A stretch of DNA of 10,323 nt, from NCBI RefSeq assembly GCF_000186865.1, contig NW_008705582.1, positions 184,346-194,668 on the forward strand, in the 5' to 3' direction. The notes beneath the pieces were generated by a model. The model had not been told where the DNA came from. It ran no database searches and saw only the letters and a program-made list of their open reading frames with translations. Source of the DNA: Aureococcus anophagefferens (Eukaryota > Sar > Pelagophyceae > Pelagomonadales > Pelagomonadaceae). How positions within the stretch are numbered: position 1 is the first letter of the stretch; each line of letters starts with the position of its first letter. The position numbers and the translations under genes were made by a program. This document shows positions 1 to 8,426 of this stretch, piece by piece.

Positions 1-1590
1 ATGATTCATCGGATAGGCTCAACACACTCTGCAGCTATGCTCTATGATGCGATGGAAGCATTTGAAGATGGTGATGCAAAGGCCAATGAAAACATGCACT
101 CTGTAAATTCTGCAGAACAACTTAATGTGGCTATTGAAGTCAATATTTTGGCGGCATTGGCAGAACTAGAGCCTACACAGCAGAAAAGGTATTTACGTGC
201 TGCTATATACGGGAAGGCTTTCTGTTCAAATAGCGTGCAGGATGGTTGCATAGTTTCGGCTGTGCGAAAAATGCGGGTTCTAAATCACATGCGTCGTGTA
301 GACCCGGGAATTTTTCTCACAGCACTTCAGTATGAATGGCTCGCTCCATATGCTTTAATTGACCGCCTCCTAGCTCGAAAGCAGCACCAAGTGGCTCTAA
401 GTATGTGCCAGCTCTTAGGCATTGCGCAAGACAAGGTTCTCATCCACTGGGCGTGTGCCAGACTGCGAGAATCAGTGGCTGCTCCAACATTGGATGAACA
501 TCTTAGAGATGAAATAAAGGTGCACTTACCTACACGGGACTGTGCGCTTCCTTACGTGAGGATAGCGGCTGCTGCCGACCTGATTGGTCGCCGAAGACTG
601 GCAATCATGTTGCTTCGACACGAAACATGTGCGACCGAGCAAGTAAAATTGCTTCTTAGTATGAGGGAATACGACTGTGCACTAAATCAGGCGGTGAGCT
701 CTATGGAGGTTGATGTCATACATCTTGCCTTGCTAAGTATAGAACGAGCACTCTCGAGTGCTGGTGTTGCTGTAGACTCCTTTTACAGCTTGATTGCTGT
801 TCACAAGGATGCATCAAGCTTGTTACACGCTCTCTATCGTGAATATTTACTCAGGGGTCAGCACAAGCACAAGCTACTTCATAATCTTTTTATGAATCCT
901 AGCCTACCCATTAAATTTTCAGAGGCTGGAAATTTAGCCATAAAAATAGGCTACCGGGAGGCATCAAGGACCATTCGGTTTGAAAGAATGCGAGAAGCCA
1001 TTGCCCTCTACGCCCAGTCGCGAGACTCGCAGTTTCAGGCGAAACAAACTGAAGAGCACCTCGATCTACTAGAAACGCAAATTGAATTCGAAGCCCGATA
1101 CGGTGTTGCATGTTTCCTCGATATGTCTGTTACTGAGTCGATATACAACCTCATTGCGCTGGGTGCGAGTCAAACTAGTCTTGGAACGACACTTCAGTCG
1201 GATGCGCTCAGGATACAGCGCCGCTTCAGAGTACCTGATCGCCGCTTTTGTCATATTAAGGTCAAAGCACTCGCTGCATCCGGGCAGTGGGCTCAGTTTC
1301 ATGCCTTTGCCGTAGAGAGACGACCTCTGATAGGCTACAGGCCATTCATACTTGCTCTAGTCAATTGCAATCAACCCACATCGAAGGTCTTGAAGTATGT
1401 AGATCGAGTCCAATCGGTGGATGAGCGGTTTAGTTTGCTTGTAGAGTTCAAACTGTGGCGGCCGGCAATCGAGACAGCTAGTCGTCTAAATGATCTTGAG
1501 AAGTTCATTCAGTTGCAGAGTTCAAGTTGCAACGACCCGCAGCTTAGGGCAGAAATAAGCCAGCAGTTGATCAGGCTGGGTGGATTTTGA
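1..1590 (+). CDS. VPS16: VPS16, C-terminal part (5' partial)
   Basis: VPS16 is a core subunit of the CORVET and HOPS complexes, which tether endosomes and lysosomes/vacuoles before fusion; its C-terminal alpha-solenoid holds the SM protein VPS33. The 529 visible residues follow the Vps16 C-terminal region in order. They open with an R-I-x-S segment, then a Q-K-x-L-L/Y-L-R-A-A-x-x-G-K-x-F block (about 60-74), a conserved H-W-A-C stretch (about 149-152), a helical run with F-x-A-K-x-T-E-x-x-x-L-L (about 345-360), a basic x-F-R-V-P-D-R-R-F motif (about 407-415), and I-G-Y-x-P-F (444-449), which matches the family's P-I-G-Y-x-P-F. The frame is uninterrupted and ends in a natural TGA. Animal homologues are about 840 residues, so roughly 300-400 N-terminal residues, the beta-propeller, are absent. 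The ATG at base 1 is therefore probably an internal Met at the window edge rather than the true start, although a truncated gene model cannot be excluded. Confidence 0.93.
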   Translation: MIHRIGSTHSAAMLYDAMEAFEDGDAKANENMHSVNSAEQLNVAIEVNILAALAELEPTQQKRYLRAAIYGKAFCSNSVQDGCIVSAVRKMRVLNHMRRVDPGIFLTALQYEWLAPYALIDRLLARKQHQVALSMCQLLGIAQDKVLIHWACARLRESVAAPTLDEHLRDEIKVHLPTRDCALPYVRIAAAADLIGRRRLAIMLLRHETCATEQVKLLLSMREYDCALNQAVSSMEVDVIHLALLSIERALSSAGVAVDSFYSLIAVHKDASSLLHALYREYLLRGQHKHKLLHNLFMNPSLPIKFSEAGNLAIKIGYREASRTIRFERMREAIALYAQSRDSQFQAKQTEEHLDLLETQIEFEARYGVACFLDMSVTESIYNLIALGASQTSLGTTLQSDALRIQRRFRVPDRRFCHIKVKALAASGQWAQFHAFAVERRPLIGYRPFILALVNCNQPTSKVLKYVDRVQSVDERFSLLVEFKLWRPAIETASRLNDLEKFIQLQSSSCNDPQLRAEISQQLIRLGGF

Positions 1591-1690
1591 TGACACTTGA
1601 TGAAAACAACAGCTGAAGCTTCGCGCGCGGGGAGGGCGCATGAGGAGGGAGGCCACGGAGCTCAATTAGACGAATACGCCGCACTGGACA

Positions 1691-1746
1691 GGGGTCCGGA
1701 GACTGGCGCGTCCCGCCAGGGGTGCGGAGATGGCGCGCCCGGCCAG
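1691..1746. repeat. Imperfect tandem duplication, about 28-base unit
   Basis: Two adjacent units read G-rich, then (T/G)(C)CGGAGA, then TGGCGCG, then a C-rich stretch ending in CCAG. The first is 1691-1719 (29 bases) and the second 1720-1746 (27 bases), differing by a few substitutions and small indels. A further GCCAGGG follows at once. This looks like a degenerate minisatellite in the 3' flank of VPS16. Confidence 0.6.
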
Positions 1747-1847
1747 GGCCGCCAGGGAGGCCTCGCTGGGGGGCCTGCAAGGGAGGCCCCGAACGCGGGA
1801 AATACGACACCTTCTAGTTTGGACCCCATCCGCGCCCCCGGCGCCTG

Positions 1848-1864
1848 AATAAAGCCCTAATAAA
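1848..1864 (+). promoter_or_regulatory. Twin AATAAA polyadenylation signals
   Basis: AATAAA occurs at 1848-1853 and again at 1859-1864, inside a direct repeat of AATAAAGCCC separated by one T. The pair lies about 260 bases downstream of the VPS16 stop on the same strand and is the only AATAAA pair nearby. It is a reasonable candidate for the cleavage/polyadenylation signal of VPS16, though many protists do not use AATAAA strictly. Confidence 0.4.
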
Positions 1865-2260
1865 GCCCCCAGCCGCCGGTCTCAAACCATCGGCATGTAG
1901 AGAATAGCCAAGCTAAAATTTCCCGCGACCTAGCTTATTCGAACTTTGGCCCGCTGTTGGCCCATACTAACCCGCGGACGGAACGAGAACCTTTTGCTAT
2001 GGTTCGAGCGTCTTTATAGCCCCCAACCACGCGACAATGCGGAATTATGCAACGATCCCAGCAGCTTCGTGCTCCGGTAGTGTGAGCCTGACGCACATGC
2101 GCAGACGCGAAGTGCTGCCGGTCGCGTGGTGACTCGAACCGTCCTTCGGGGGCTGGGATGGGGCGCGTTCGATCCCCTTGACCCCATTTTGATGTCTATC
2201 GACCTCTCGCAGCATCGGGGATCGTATATCACCATCCCCAGTCAATTCCCTTCAGTAGGG

Positions 2261-2355
2261 CTGGGTTGGTCGGTCGTCGTCGCCGCCGTCGTCGCCGCCG
2301 TCGCCGCCGCCGCCGCCGCCGTCGTCGTCGTCACGCGCGCGTGGAAATTCGAACC
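2261..2355 (+). repeat. Left inverted arm with CGN trinucleotide tract
   Basis: This holds an interrupted (CGT/CGC)n tract at about 2270-2333, then a CGCGCGCG stretch and TTCGAACC at 2348-2355. It is the reverse-complement partner of 3371-3459. The trinucleotide tract accounts for Arg-, Ala/Val- and Asp/Gly-homopolymer frames on both strands, which are artefacts. Confidence 0.7.
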
Positions 2356-2484
2356 CACAATCAAGGGCAGCGGACCTCCGGAAATAGCATCTCAATTCCA
2401 CCCGGGAAGGGCGAATTCGTACATAAACCACACGAAACGACCGTCGACCGAGGGGCTGCCCCGTTCGACGTGAAGATCGCGACG

Positions 2485-2557
2485 ATCCTTCGGAGTAACG
2501 CGACGCGCGCACGATGTCATTGACGCTGAGACGCACTGTACCGTTACTCCGAAGGAT
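2485..2557. repeat. 16-bp perfect inverted repeat (hairpin, 41-base loop)
   Basis: ATCCTTCGGAGTAACG at 2485-2500 is exactly reverse-complemented at 2542-2557. The spacer is 41 bases (2501-2541), and pairing stops on both sides of the stem. A perfect 16-bp stem at this spacing is unlikely by chance in a window of this size. It lies inside the putative element, near its left end. It could be an internal structural feature of the element or the remains of another insertion. Confidence 0.8.
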
Positions 2558-2757
2558 AAGCGATTCCAGACCCGCCCTCGGGTCCCGATTGCAGCCCATA
2601 ACGTGCGCAGCGGCGCTTCAACGCGATACAATTCAGCGTCCGTGGGTTACTAGTATGACATTGTGTGGCTCCTCCACGATAAGATCCCGCATCGAATGGC
2701 TGGATATCAAATCGAGAAAATCGATGGCAAAGAGGGCTTTGGCAGTGGTGATGAGCC

Positions 2758-2779
2758 AAATCCCGCATGAGGGGGTCGG
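2758..2779 (+). repeat. AAATCCCGCATG-(A)GGGGGTCGG repeat, left copy
   Basis: This 22-base segment recurs in inverted orientation at 3554-3574, with one indel/substitution in the G run. The left copy is inside the 2261-3459 element and its partner is about 95 bases beyond the element's right end. A shorter relative (GATCCCGCATCGA) lies at about 2683-2695. Confidence 0.65.
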
Positions 2780-2851
2780 ATAATACAACTTGACTTTCGT
2801 TGTTCCCACCCCTCATAAACCGGCGCGTTTGATCGCGTGGGACAGGCCCTC

Positions 2852-3007
2852 GAATTTAACTCGAACATTTTTCTGGACGATTCGTCCCGCCAGCACTCTG
2901 GAATTTCCCACCGCGCGTCGCCATCGGTAAGATTTTGCTTACTTGGACCAGCAACCGCTTCCGACGGCGGGCGCCGTAATTTCAGCGCGGCCCGTGAATT
3001 TAACTCG
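2852..3007 (+). repeat. Direct repeat pair GAATTTAACTCG
   Basis: The exact 12-mer GAATTTAACTCG occurs at 2852-2863 and 2996-3007, preceded by C/G-rich bases in both cases. Looser forms occur at 3541-3551 (GAATTTTACAG) and 3569-3580 (GGATTTTACTCG). The rest of this stretch has no recognisable gene. Confidence 0.5.
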
Positions 3008-3370
3008 TCGACCCAGGGAGTGTTACAAAGCAAAACGTTTGGGTTAATTTATTGAAGTAGGAATCGAAAACCTCATCGAAATCGTACAAAACTGCATCCT
3101 TTCGACCGACGGATAACGCTGCGATGATGTGATGCGCCGGCACCGCGCCGTTTTGCGCCAGGTGGTGCACGAAAAGCGCGCGTGCTGCGTCGGGCAGCGA
3201 CGACGGGGTTCGGGAGCGCAAAAAATTCTGCTGGCGGCATTCTGCGGCGACTGTCGATCACTGCGACTGCGGGGCGCGCCGACTCGATTTTTCACATTCC
3301 CGGGTCCATATAATGACAGCTGGCATGGGGCAACTCATCACCGCTCTGCGATCGCCCTGCGACTGAATTA

Positions 3371-3459
3371 GGTTCGAAACTCCCCCGCGCGCGCGCGACG
3401 ACGACGACGACGGCGGCGGCGGCGGCGGCGACGACGGACCGACCGACCGACCGACCCAG
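3371..3459 (-). repeat. Right inverted arm with CGA/CGG trinucleotide tract
   Basis: It starts with GGTTCGAA (3371-3378), continues through a C-run and CGCGCGCGCG, then (ACG)n and (GCG)n tracts, four GACC units and a closing ACCCAG. It is the reverse-complement counterpart of the left arm, with a purer trinucleotide tract and more GACC units. Confidence 0.7.
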
Positions 3460-3699
3460 AAAATAAGTGCCAGGAGCTCCCTGGGGACCTTGGGGGGGTC
3501 GCCCGACGCCTTCCCAAGTACGCCCCCGCCGGACCCAGTCGAATTTTACAGACCCGACCCCCCATGCGGGATTTTACTCGATGGGCACCTTGCACATATC
3601 GTAAATTCTGAAGATATCTAGATATGCCGCAATTTTATCCTACGGCTATGATATATCGCCTGCGCGTTCGTCGTAGCAGGCTTTCAAATTTTTGTATTG
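3460..3699. other. Spacer upstream of the large plus-strand gene
   Basis: This 240-base spacer goes from GC-rich to AT-rich toward the gene. It includes a 12-bp perfect palindrome ATATCTAGATAT at 3614-3625, about 75 bases before the first ATG. A possible 3' splice site (GTAGCAG) ends at 3679, so the gene could have an exon further upstream. No TATA box or initiator can be claimed with confidence. Confidence 0.4.
3554..3574 (-). repeat. AAATCCCGCATGGGGGGTCGG repeat, right copy (inverted)
   Basis: Read on the minus strand, this matches 2758-2779 over about 21 bases. It overlaps GGATTTTACTCG, a degenerate form of the GAATTTAACTCG motif found at 2852 and 2996, so at least two dispersed short motifs of the element interior recur just outside its right end. 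Confidence 0.65.
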
Positions 3700-6600
3700 A
3701 TGCCGCTCGTTCAGTCACCAGTTAATGCGAGTGTGCACGACTTTAACGAGGTTCCGACATCGTTACTGTGGGAGGTTCAAGCTTCGTTGAATGAGGCGGC
3801 TGGCCTCGCCGGTAACTGTCGTGCAGATGCGCAACTGAAACACCTGGAAGATACCTTCCATCGTACCAAATGGAAGCTCAGGATTTGCAAGACAATGAGA
3901 GCTTCAATGGTTGATCTAGCAGGTACAGGCTGGCGCCTAGTCAGATTATGGCATGCTATCAGTATACTGGTCTTTTCTATCTCAGTGAACATCACCAGCG
4001 ATATCGAATTGACTTATTCTACCGATTGGGATGAGCGTCCCTGCGAAGAGCTTTGGAGATCTCAGATCTTTCCGAACCTGGTGGGGGGTGCCGAAGACGC
4101 AGTCTGTGCTGCAAGGCGGATTCCATTGGCTGCACTTTCATCATGTGCCGCAGCTCGAACCTTTGTCACCATGCGCAAGCTCGGCAATTCATTCTCCAAG
4201 GCACTGCACTGTGAGCCGGGAAGATTCGGCGGTACTAGTTCTGGCTGGCTCGCTATGCGCAATTCGGTGTCATCGGTCTCTTATTGTTGCTAAAACGACT
4301 GGTTAAACGACGGATCAATCTAGTGCAGGTACGACTGCACTTTCCTTGCATTGCTGGAACAATATAGCTGCCACATGGAGCGCGCATGTGCGACTGCGAA
4401 AGCCCTTGACAACAGAGCATTTTATTCTAGGTGCCGATTACTTAAGGACTGTAACAGTAAACTTACTTGGTTTCCTGCAGCTTCGGTCATCAATCCGAAT
4501 CTACGCGTTGCACAATTCCTTGCCTCATTCTGCAAATTCGAGAAACCAAAATCTCTGAGGCTCGCAAGGGATATTGTGACGCGCATTTGTATCCTTGCTC
4601 GTGGCATGCATGCAGTACGCTCCGTGCGACTGGCAGCAGCTCGACGTGATAGCAGGCTCACGATGGCTAGAGCACAATTCGCTCTAACCTGTCGGCGACC
4701 ATCAAAAATTGATCTTGTTTCGAAGCATTCCATTGAATTGGCGGTTTCTTGCGATTTGTGCGAATCTCGATCTCTGGTTTTTGGAAGGAAACGGCCAGAA
4801 TCATATATCAAAGTTTCTGGGCAGTTATTTAGCACGCGCAATGTGCATCATTTCCGCCCGCATTGGCAGTACCTGCGACTTCAGCGACTCTGGGCGTTTG
4901 TCAATTGGTCCATAACCTTATGTAATGCTGCGTCTCCTCTGGTGCGACGGCTCGTGCACTTTCCATGTGAGATCGCAAGCCCGCTCGCTGCCACCGTGGT
5001 TGATAATTCTATAATCATCGACTCTCTTCATCATATCCAGACAAAGTTGATGGGAAACCCAGTGGCAGGGATGATAATCGACCATGTTGAATACTTGAGC
5101 ACTGTGGGAATGGTAATACATGCAGGCAACGGCCTTGCACAAAACGAGTCTTCAAATTTCAATCTAGAACGATCTGCAATTGCAAGTGCATTGGATGTAA
5201 AGCTTCGCCATTGCCTCTCTCAGCTTAGTAATGCTGGACATAAAAGTCGATGGAACCCCCAGGAACTTCTTAACAGAAGTCAGGGCAAGCAAGGCACCTG
5301 GGTGCCCCTTACGTTGTATGGAGCTTTCTTATCGCAGGAAAATACTAACAAGCATCTGTTGCCAACGTCGAGGCCATCCGATCTCACAGATGGGCTCACA
5401 GTAGCTGATCAATACATCGGAAAGATGGAGGAGCGCCATCGTAAGCGCCTGATAGGATTCTCGCTCGCTGCTGGGATGTTGGCAGCTTCTTATGAAAGGC
5501 CTTCATTTTTATCTGCAGAGTATTGTCAAGTTCGCCGTGGAATTCTTGGGTTGATTTTAGCGCCTGAAGCTCGCACTTGTCCCGCTTACCTCGATCAACC
5601 TTGTGACGCAATTTGGGGCCCACAAAGAGCACCTGCTTGCGTAGCTCGCCTGGCGCGAATTTCGCACACACCACTGACTCTTTTGTTCCAGCCTCCTGGC
5701 GTAGACATGGGTGAACATTCGTCCACGTCCGACCAACGGGCCTCTCGTGATCCACACGTTCTTCATATCCAGTTATTGAATCGTTGCTCTGTGGGTCCCA
5801 TGCTCACGTATTCAGAATCATCTATCATCCCTCAATCTGTATTTGATTATAAATGGGACTCATGCCTCGAAGCTTTCGAAGCACAGCTGCAAGTCATTGA
5901 ACTTGACAGATGCGGCTCGGTTTGCACTTCCACGCAACTTTTGCGCAGTAACATAGTCCTGTTCCGGCAGCTTTTACTGTCCCGAAAATGCGATCAACGC
6001 GATACTGAATGTCACACCATCGGCCAAATAAAAAATGCCATTAGACCAGTATCCAATTTTGCGAGCAAGTTCCGAGAAGCGCATATAATGTTATGGTTCC
6101 TACTGGAATCAAATTTGAAGAACTACGACTCATGCATGCGCCAAGTGAAGGCATGCGATGCGTCTGGAAGAATTGTTATTCCACAACCGCTTAAATTCTT
6201 ACGTGCTGCTTCACAGCACCATCAAAACCAGCAGTCCACCTGTTCCAACAAATTGTTATTGAATCTCGGGCAATTTGACAATTCACAGAGCAGAGCCAAT
6301 CTGGCAATCCAATCTCCAACCAATCCGATGGACTATCCAAACGCTCCCTGCAGCCAATTGGATAAGGTGAGTCTGGAAGCATGAGATGAAATTTGCTCAA
6401 TTTTCAATTAGGTGCGTGCCATTTTGATAGATCTACAAAGCGTATTGAGGAATTCGCCAAGTGAATACAAAGATATGATTTCCAAGTCAATGAGCATCAC
6501 CGACGTGCTGTGTATGCTGTATGGACTCCATACACATATGGCCTTGCTCTTGGCACCTTCGAGAATGAAGCAGTTTTCAACAGTCGTAGCGTTAAATGTG

Positions 6601-8003
6601 CCTTTCGGATTACATAGAAGGATCGTAGATTGTGTCTTTTCTATGAGCACCATTATTCGACACTCACGGGCAATAGTATCTCTCGCAAATGCCACGATAT
6701 CGTCACGTGGAGCTCAGCATGGCCTAGCTGTCCTGGTTACAGACGCTGCTTTTGTTGAGACAATAATATGTAGCGCCTCTGCCTGCCTTGCGACCGATGT
6801 GTATGTCGAATCTATCGGATTAGTTGCTGATGTGCGTTGTTCTATCGTTGGTGCGCGCAATATCAATCACGTAGAGCTCACAACAGTGACCGATGTATAT
6901 CGCCGATGGGCTATAGACCGCATCAATACTTCGAGAGGGGAACGCACCGCCAATTCTCATTTGATCCCTTGCCCTCTCCCAAGTGACCATTGTGTCCTTG
7001 AGGCCCGTTGCTCCCTAAACGACAACTTGGGTCCTCTTCATGAGAAAATGTTCTGTCTGATGAGGTGCTGCTTTCGAGACGTAATTCAAACGACAATCTT
7101 TAGGATAAAATCCGCCTGCGATGCGAATGTGGTAAGCCTGAGCACCAATAGCTTCGAGGCACTGCGACTATCCATTTCCAACGAGCTCATTCATTGGCCC
7201 TTGTTAACTGGAACGGGACTTCATAAAGATAATCAGCTAGTTGAAGTCGTATGTAGCTCTGCGGCTCAATCCTCACTCTCGCATGTGCTGGTCTGTCTTT
7301 TCTTAATGAAAGACAATTCCACTTTCATTAAGCTGCACGTGCTTCATGTTGTGGTTGCATTGATATTACTCAGAGATGATCTGAATGTTTGTAGATGACT
7401 CATGAAGCAACTACGCCTGAGTAGCTTTTATCCTTGTAGGTCTCTTACTCACGTGTTGCTATGAAACTTCTAAAAGCATTGCTCAATGGCTCTTTCGTGG
7501 ATCCTAAAATAATCCTGAACCTATTGCGAATCTTGCGACTGGAATCTGACTTCAATGGCCACATTCATGTTCGAAGACTATCTGCTCGTCGCGGTTCACC
7601 AAGTTTGTGGAACAGCGTAATTTTTTTGGCGAGAAATATATTTGTCAAAATCCCAAGCGAGTATGTGGCGAGCGGTACCTGTACATGCGGCAAGAGTAAA
7701 ACACATTTCCTTAATGCCTTGCAAGGCACTTGCGAAGAACTCACCCAACCGGGCACTAGCGTGTCTAATTCTCACTTGCATGGGCGTCTAGCGAGTGAAA
7801 TAATGTCAATCATAAGTGATGAGCACATCCTAACCGGTGATTTGAGCTTGTACAGTTCAGTTCACCTGTGCCAACAAGTTCAACGGTTACTCAAGCAAAT
7901 CGAACAAAGCGCAATCGACGCGTGGCAACCTCGTAGTTTCAAAGCGAGCAAAAGTATGCTGATACTTGCTGAGTATGCTATGTCCCCACTGCATTCAAGA
8001 TGA
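3700..8003 (+). CDS. Large four-exon gene, about 1380-residue helical protein, unrecognised
   Basis: The proposed exons are 3700 to about 4266, 4324-6366, 6412-7386 and 7440-8003, giving about 1382 residues and a TGA stop. The frame is continuous across all junctions. Joins 2 and 3 are phase 0, with a textbook GTGAGT...TTTTCAATTAG intron and a GTTTGT...CCTTGTAG intron. I do not recognise the protein. It is rich in Leu, Ile, Ser, Ala and Cys, with many amphipathic helix-like runs (for example V-R-A-I-L-I-D-L-Q-S-V-L at the start of exon 3, and K-L-L-K-A-L-L then I-I-L-N-L-L-R-I-L-R-L early in exon 4). This suggests an alpha-solenoid scaffold, but no repeat unit could be fixed. There are no Walker, kinase or zinc-ribbon motifs; C-T-C-G-K in exon 4 is isolated. 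The start at 3700 has a poor context, and the frame is open back to 3652, so the 5' end is uncertain. Exon 1 is the least secure part. An alternative 3' exon is described separately. Confidence 0.72.
4267..4323 (+). other. Intron 1 of the large gene (boundaries uncertain)
   Basis: The frame of exon 1 meets TAA at 4291-4293, and the exon 2 frame is closed by TAG at 4321-4323, so a short intron is needed. In-phase choices are GTGTCA at 4267 to TCTAG at 4323 (57 bases), GTCTCT at 4276 to the same acceptor (48 bases), or GTCATC at 4269 to GTGCAG at 4328 (60 bases, phase 2). None has a strong donor. A frameshift or an unrelated upstream frame is the alternative. Confidence 0.45.
6367..6411 (+). 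other. Intron 2 of the large gene (45 bases)
   Basis: The donor AAG|GTGAGT is near-perfect; the acceptor is T-rich TTTTCAATTAG. The intron is phase 0 and 45 bases long, so it does not shift the frame, but it carries an in-frame TGA at 6382-6384 and retention would truncate the protein. The next exon continues with V-R-A-I-L-I-D. Confidence 0.85.
7387..7439 (+). other. Intron 3 of the large gene (53 bases)
   Basis: The donor is AAT|GTTTGT and the acceptor TTTTATCCTTGTAG. It is phase 0 and 53 bases long, linking the frame ending L-R-D-D-L-N to V-S-Y-S-R-V-A-M-K. Without splicing the frame stops at 7396-7398. The donor is weaker than that of intron 2, but the acceptor and frame continuity are convincing. 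Confidence 0.75.
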
Positions 8004-8115
8004 AATTCGCAGCTGCTAGGCCTTGTAAAACCCACCAGTAGAATCGGGCTTGTATCCGTACACCAGCCTTTACCAGCCTCTGCTATCATTCTACCGATTC
8101 ACTATTTGAAAGCAG

Positions 8116-8365
8116 GTGCCAATCATCTGAATCTAATCACACGCTTACCTTGGGAGCATGGGCGGGCTCAAGTGTCAGCCTATCAATTGATTCGTCAGTC
8201 CTGCTAGACTTTACCACCCAAGGTCCAAAAAGTAGCGGGAATTTGCGAGTCGGTGATCAAGCAAAGAAAAGGTCTGCAATTCCCACCTGGGCCACGCGAC
8301 CAGTGGGGCATATTCTTCCGCAGGGGCGGTTGCGTCGTTTTAAAATTAACACCAACTCAAATTAA
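8116..8365 (+). CDS. Possible alternative 3' exon of the large gene
   Basis: An open frame runs from 8042 to the TAA at 8363-8365, with a GAAAGCAG|G acceptor at 8115. A good donor, GTATGC at 7973 within the last exon, is in the matching phase, so splicing 7973-8115 (143 bases) would replace the short A-M-S-P-L-H-S-R tail with about 83 residues rich in Ser, Gly and Arg/Lys. The sequence is not recognised. The simpler reading is that the gene stops at 8003 and this is 3' UTR; the 143-base intron would also be longer than the others. Confidence 0.25.
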
Positions 8366-8426
8366 GAATGGTATATTTGATGTGAAAAAATCACCACCCA
8401 TTTTCTTCTAATAACACTTCACAACA
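8366..8426. other. AT-rich spacer between convergent coding signals
   Basis: This 61-base A/T-rich stretch separates the plus-strand signals from a minus-strand exon candidate ending at 8427. Several TAAT/AAAA runs could serve 3'-end formation on either strand. No canonical AATAAA is seen on either strand. Confidence 0.3.

Larger units (their letters stand above)
1591..2260. other. Intergenic 3' flank of VPS16, GC-rich then mixed
   Basis: I see no gene in these 670 bases. The first 250 are very GC-rich and repetitive, with three copies of the 9-mer AGGGAGGCC (1646-1654, 1754-1762, 1780-1788) and an imperfect tandem duplication at 1691-1746. Two AATAAA signals follow. After about 1870 the composition is closer to average, with no open frame that looks like protein. 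Short frames here are GC-rich by-products, full of Gly, Arg, Pro and Ala with no recognisable motif. Confidence 0.6.
2261..3459. mobile_element. Putative non-autonomous inverted-repeat (foldback-like) element
   Basis: The left arm (2261-2355) reads, from outside in: CTGGGT, a GGTCGG run, CGTCGTCGCCGCC-type trinucleotides, a short CG-alternating stretch, then TTCGAACC. The right arm (3371-3459) gives the same order when reverse-complemented: CTGGGT, GGTCGGTCGGTCGG, CGTCGTCGCC trinucleotides, CG-alternating stretch, TTCGAACC. Microsatellites alone could recur by chance. The shared non-repetitive edges (CTGGGT outside, TTCGAACC inside) in matching order and opposite orientation argue that the arms are homologous. 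The roughly 1 kb interior has no plausible transposase; its frames are all under about 110 codons and look random. I see no clear target-site duplication at the ends (TTCAGTAGGG left, AAAATAAGTG right). Alternative reading: two independent microsatellite loci in an unconstrained intergenic region. Confidence 0.5.

Noticed and set aside
2338..2358. tRNA T-arm-like sequence around TTCGAACC
   Set aside because: Read on the minus strand, GGTTCGAA resembles a T-loop, but the rest of a cloverleaf (D-arm, anticodon arm, acceptor pairing) is absent. The same octamer in the right arm is explained by the inverted repeat.
2266..2523. Arg-rich and Asp/Gly- or Ala/Val-homopolymer frames over 2252-2599 (both strands)
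   Set aside because: They are translations of the CGN trinucleotide tract and have no motif outside it; likewise the Arg-run frame on the minus strand at 3368-3595.
2707..3033. 108-codon minus-strand frame inside the element
   Set aside because: No motif and mixed composition, overlapped by an equally good opposite-strand frame. A frame of this length in GC-rich DNA is expected by chance.
4031..4306. Alternative frame of 91 codons inside exon 1 of the large gene
   Set aside because: The overlapping frame from 3652 to 4290 is much longer and joins the downstream exon with one short intron. The alternative would need two extra frame changes.
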